64,000 nt of DNA from Gammaproteobacteria bacterium (GTDB lineage Bacteria; Pseudomonadota; Gammaproteobacteria; Steroidobacterales; Steroidobacteraceae): the NCBI GenBank assembly GCA_028293765.1, contig JAQGOG010000208.1, positions 25,141 through 89,140 of the forward strand. Direction: 5' to 3'. Below are positions 63,590 to 64,000 of the stretch, one piece after another (within the stretch, counting starts at the first letter, position 1; every line of letters starts with the position of its first letter). The notes beneath the pieces were generated by a model. It was given only the letters and a program-made list of their open reading frames with translations. It did not search any database and had not been told where the DNA came from. Position numbers and translations under genes: made by a program.

Positions 63590-63741
63590 TCCATGCCTGA
63601 AAGGTATGCCCCACAGCTTACAAAGTCTTTTTCACGCGCGCTACGGAAACCTACAGTGGCCGCCATGGAAGCAGGGTGATCAAGACAAGTCCCTGTTATT
63701 AAAGAATTTATGTGCATCGATCCGTCATCAGGAGTAGCGCA

Positions 63742-64000
63742 ATGAACAAGCCAGTCGTTTTGATCACGGGAGGCCTTACAGGCATCGGGCGCGCCGCCGC
63801 CGTCGCCTTCGCCAAGAAGGGCGCGAAAGTGGTTGTTGCCGGTCGGCGTGATGAGGCCGGCAAGGCGCTCGTGAAGGAGCTGCGCTCTTTCGGTTCGGAG
63901 GCCGAGTTCATCAACGCCGACGTCCGCAAGGAGGATGACGTCCGCGCTCTGGTCGACAAGACCGTCGCACGGTTTGGCCGTCTCGATGTCGCGGTGAACA
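63742..64000 (+). CDS. Short-chain dehydrogenase/reductase, cut by window edge
   Basis: First 86 residues from ATG with AGGAG upstream. NAD(P)-binding start LITGGLTGIGRAAA (TGxxxGIG variant), VVVAGRRDEAGK and the NADV-type segment INADVRKEDDV with FGRLDVAVN at the edge. Catalytic Ser-Tyr-Lys lies outside. Target of the divergent LysR by position. Confidence 0.9.
   Translation, partial: MNKPVVLITGGLTGIGRAAAVAFAKKGAKVVVAGRRDEAGKALVKELRSFGSEAEFINADVRKEDDVRALVDKTVARFGRLDVAVN

Overview
The window is about 64 kb of GC-rich, gene-dense bacterial chromosome. The gene order chpA-pilJ-pilI-pilH-pilG / gshB-tonB-yqgE-ruvX-pyrB and pilU-pilT / yggS-proC-yggT-yggU is the classic type IV pilus and housekeeping neighbourhood of Pseudomonas and Xanthomonas-like Gammaproteobacteria. 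A split class II ribonucleotide reductase (nrdJa/nrdJb), a PpnN-type nucleosidase and an MltD-type lytic transglycosylase fit the same group. A non-pseudomonad gammaproteobacterium, possibly of the Steroidobacter/Nevskia type, is my best guess, but the exact lineage cannot be read from the sequence. There is no rRNA, tRNA, CRISPR array, intact insertion sequence or prophage.

Layout. 1-9.5 kb (minus strand): Pil-Chp chemosensory operon controlling twitching motility, with the giant hybrid kinase ChpA running off the left edge. 9.6-14.8 kb (plus): glutathione synthetase, a TonB-like protein, YqgE, RuvX, aspartate carbamoyltransferase and a PyrK-like electron-transfer flavoprotein. 14.9-18.4 kb (minus): three tandem pilus retraction ATPases (PilT, PilU and a third paralog). 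18.5-21.9 kb (plus): PLP-binding YggS, ProC, YggT, YggU and a small HU-like protein. 22-25.3 kb (minus): heat-shock operon htpG-FKBP lipoprotein-hydrolase with a clear sigma-32 promoter. 25.8-30.7 kb: a lone ParA ATPase, a zinc-ribbon metallopeptidase, a cupin, a DegQ-type protease and an Hsp20. 30.7-31.9 kb: a 1.2-kb non-coding region with degenerate repeats followed by operators and a structured leader, leading into nrdJa-nrdJb. 35-46 kb: a secreted cupin, a membrane winged-helix/TPR regulator, a probable small RNA on the minus strand, MltD, an L,D-transpeptidase, PpnN, an aminopeptidase lipoprotein and the CCA-adding enzyme. 47-64 kb: accessory genes with several peptidases (S9, M20, S10), a divergent EF-G paralog with a hairpin-bearing leader, a LysR pseudogene, an XRE-cupin/GNAT/APC permease cluster, small exported proteins, two LysR regulators and the start of a short-chain dehydrogenase.

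How the parts work together. The two pilus blocks supply signalling (PilG/H/I/J, ChpA) and motor (PilT/U) for twitching. htpG, hsp20 and degQ form a protein-quality group. The reductase, PyrB, the PyrK-like protein and PpnN concern nucleotide supply. MltD and the L,D-transpeptidase remodel the cell wall. The exported peptidases suggest an organism that feeds on proteins and peptides.

The observations I consider most worth checking are the minus-strand small RNA at 38348-38520 (strong terminator, six GGA motifs and an anti-Shine-Dalgarno stretch), the structured leader plus NrdR-like operators ahead of nrdJa, and the EF-G paralog with its own hairpin leader.
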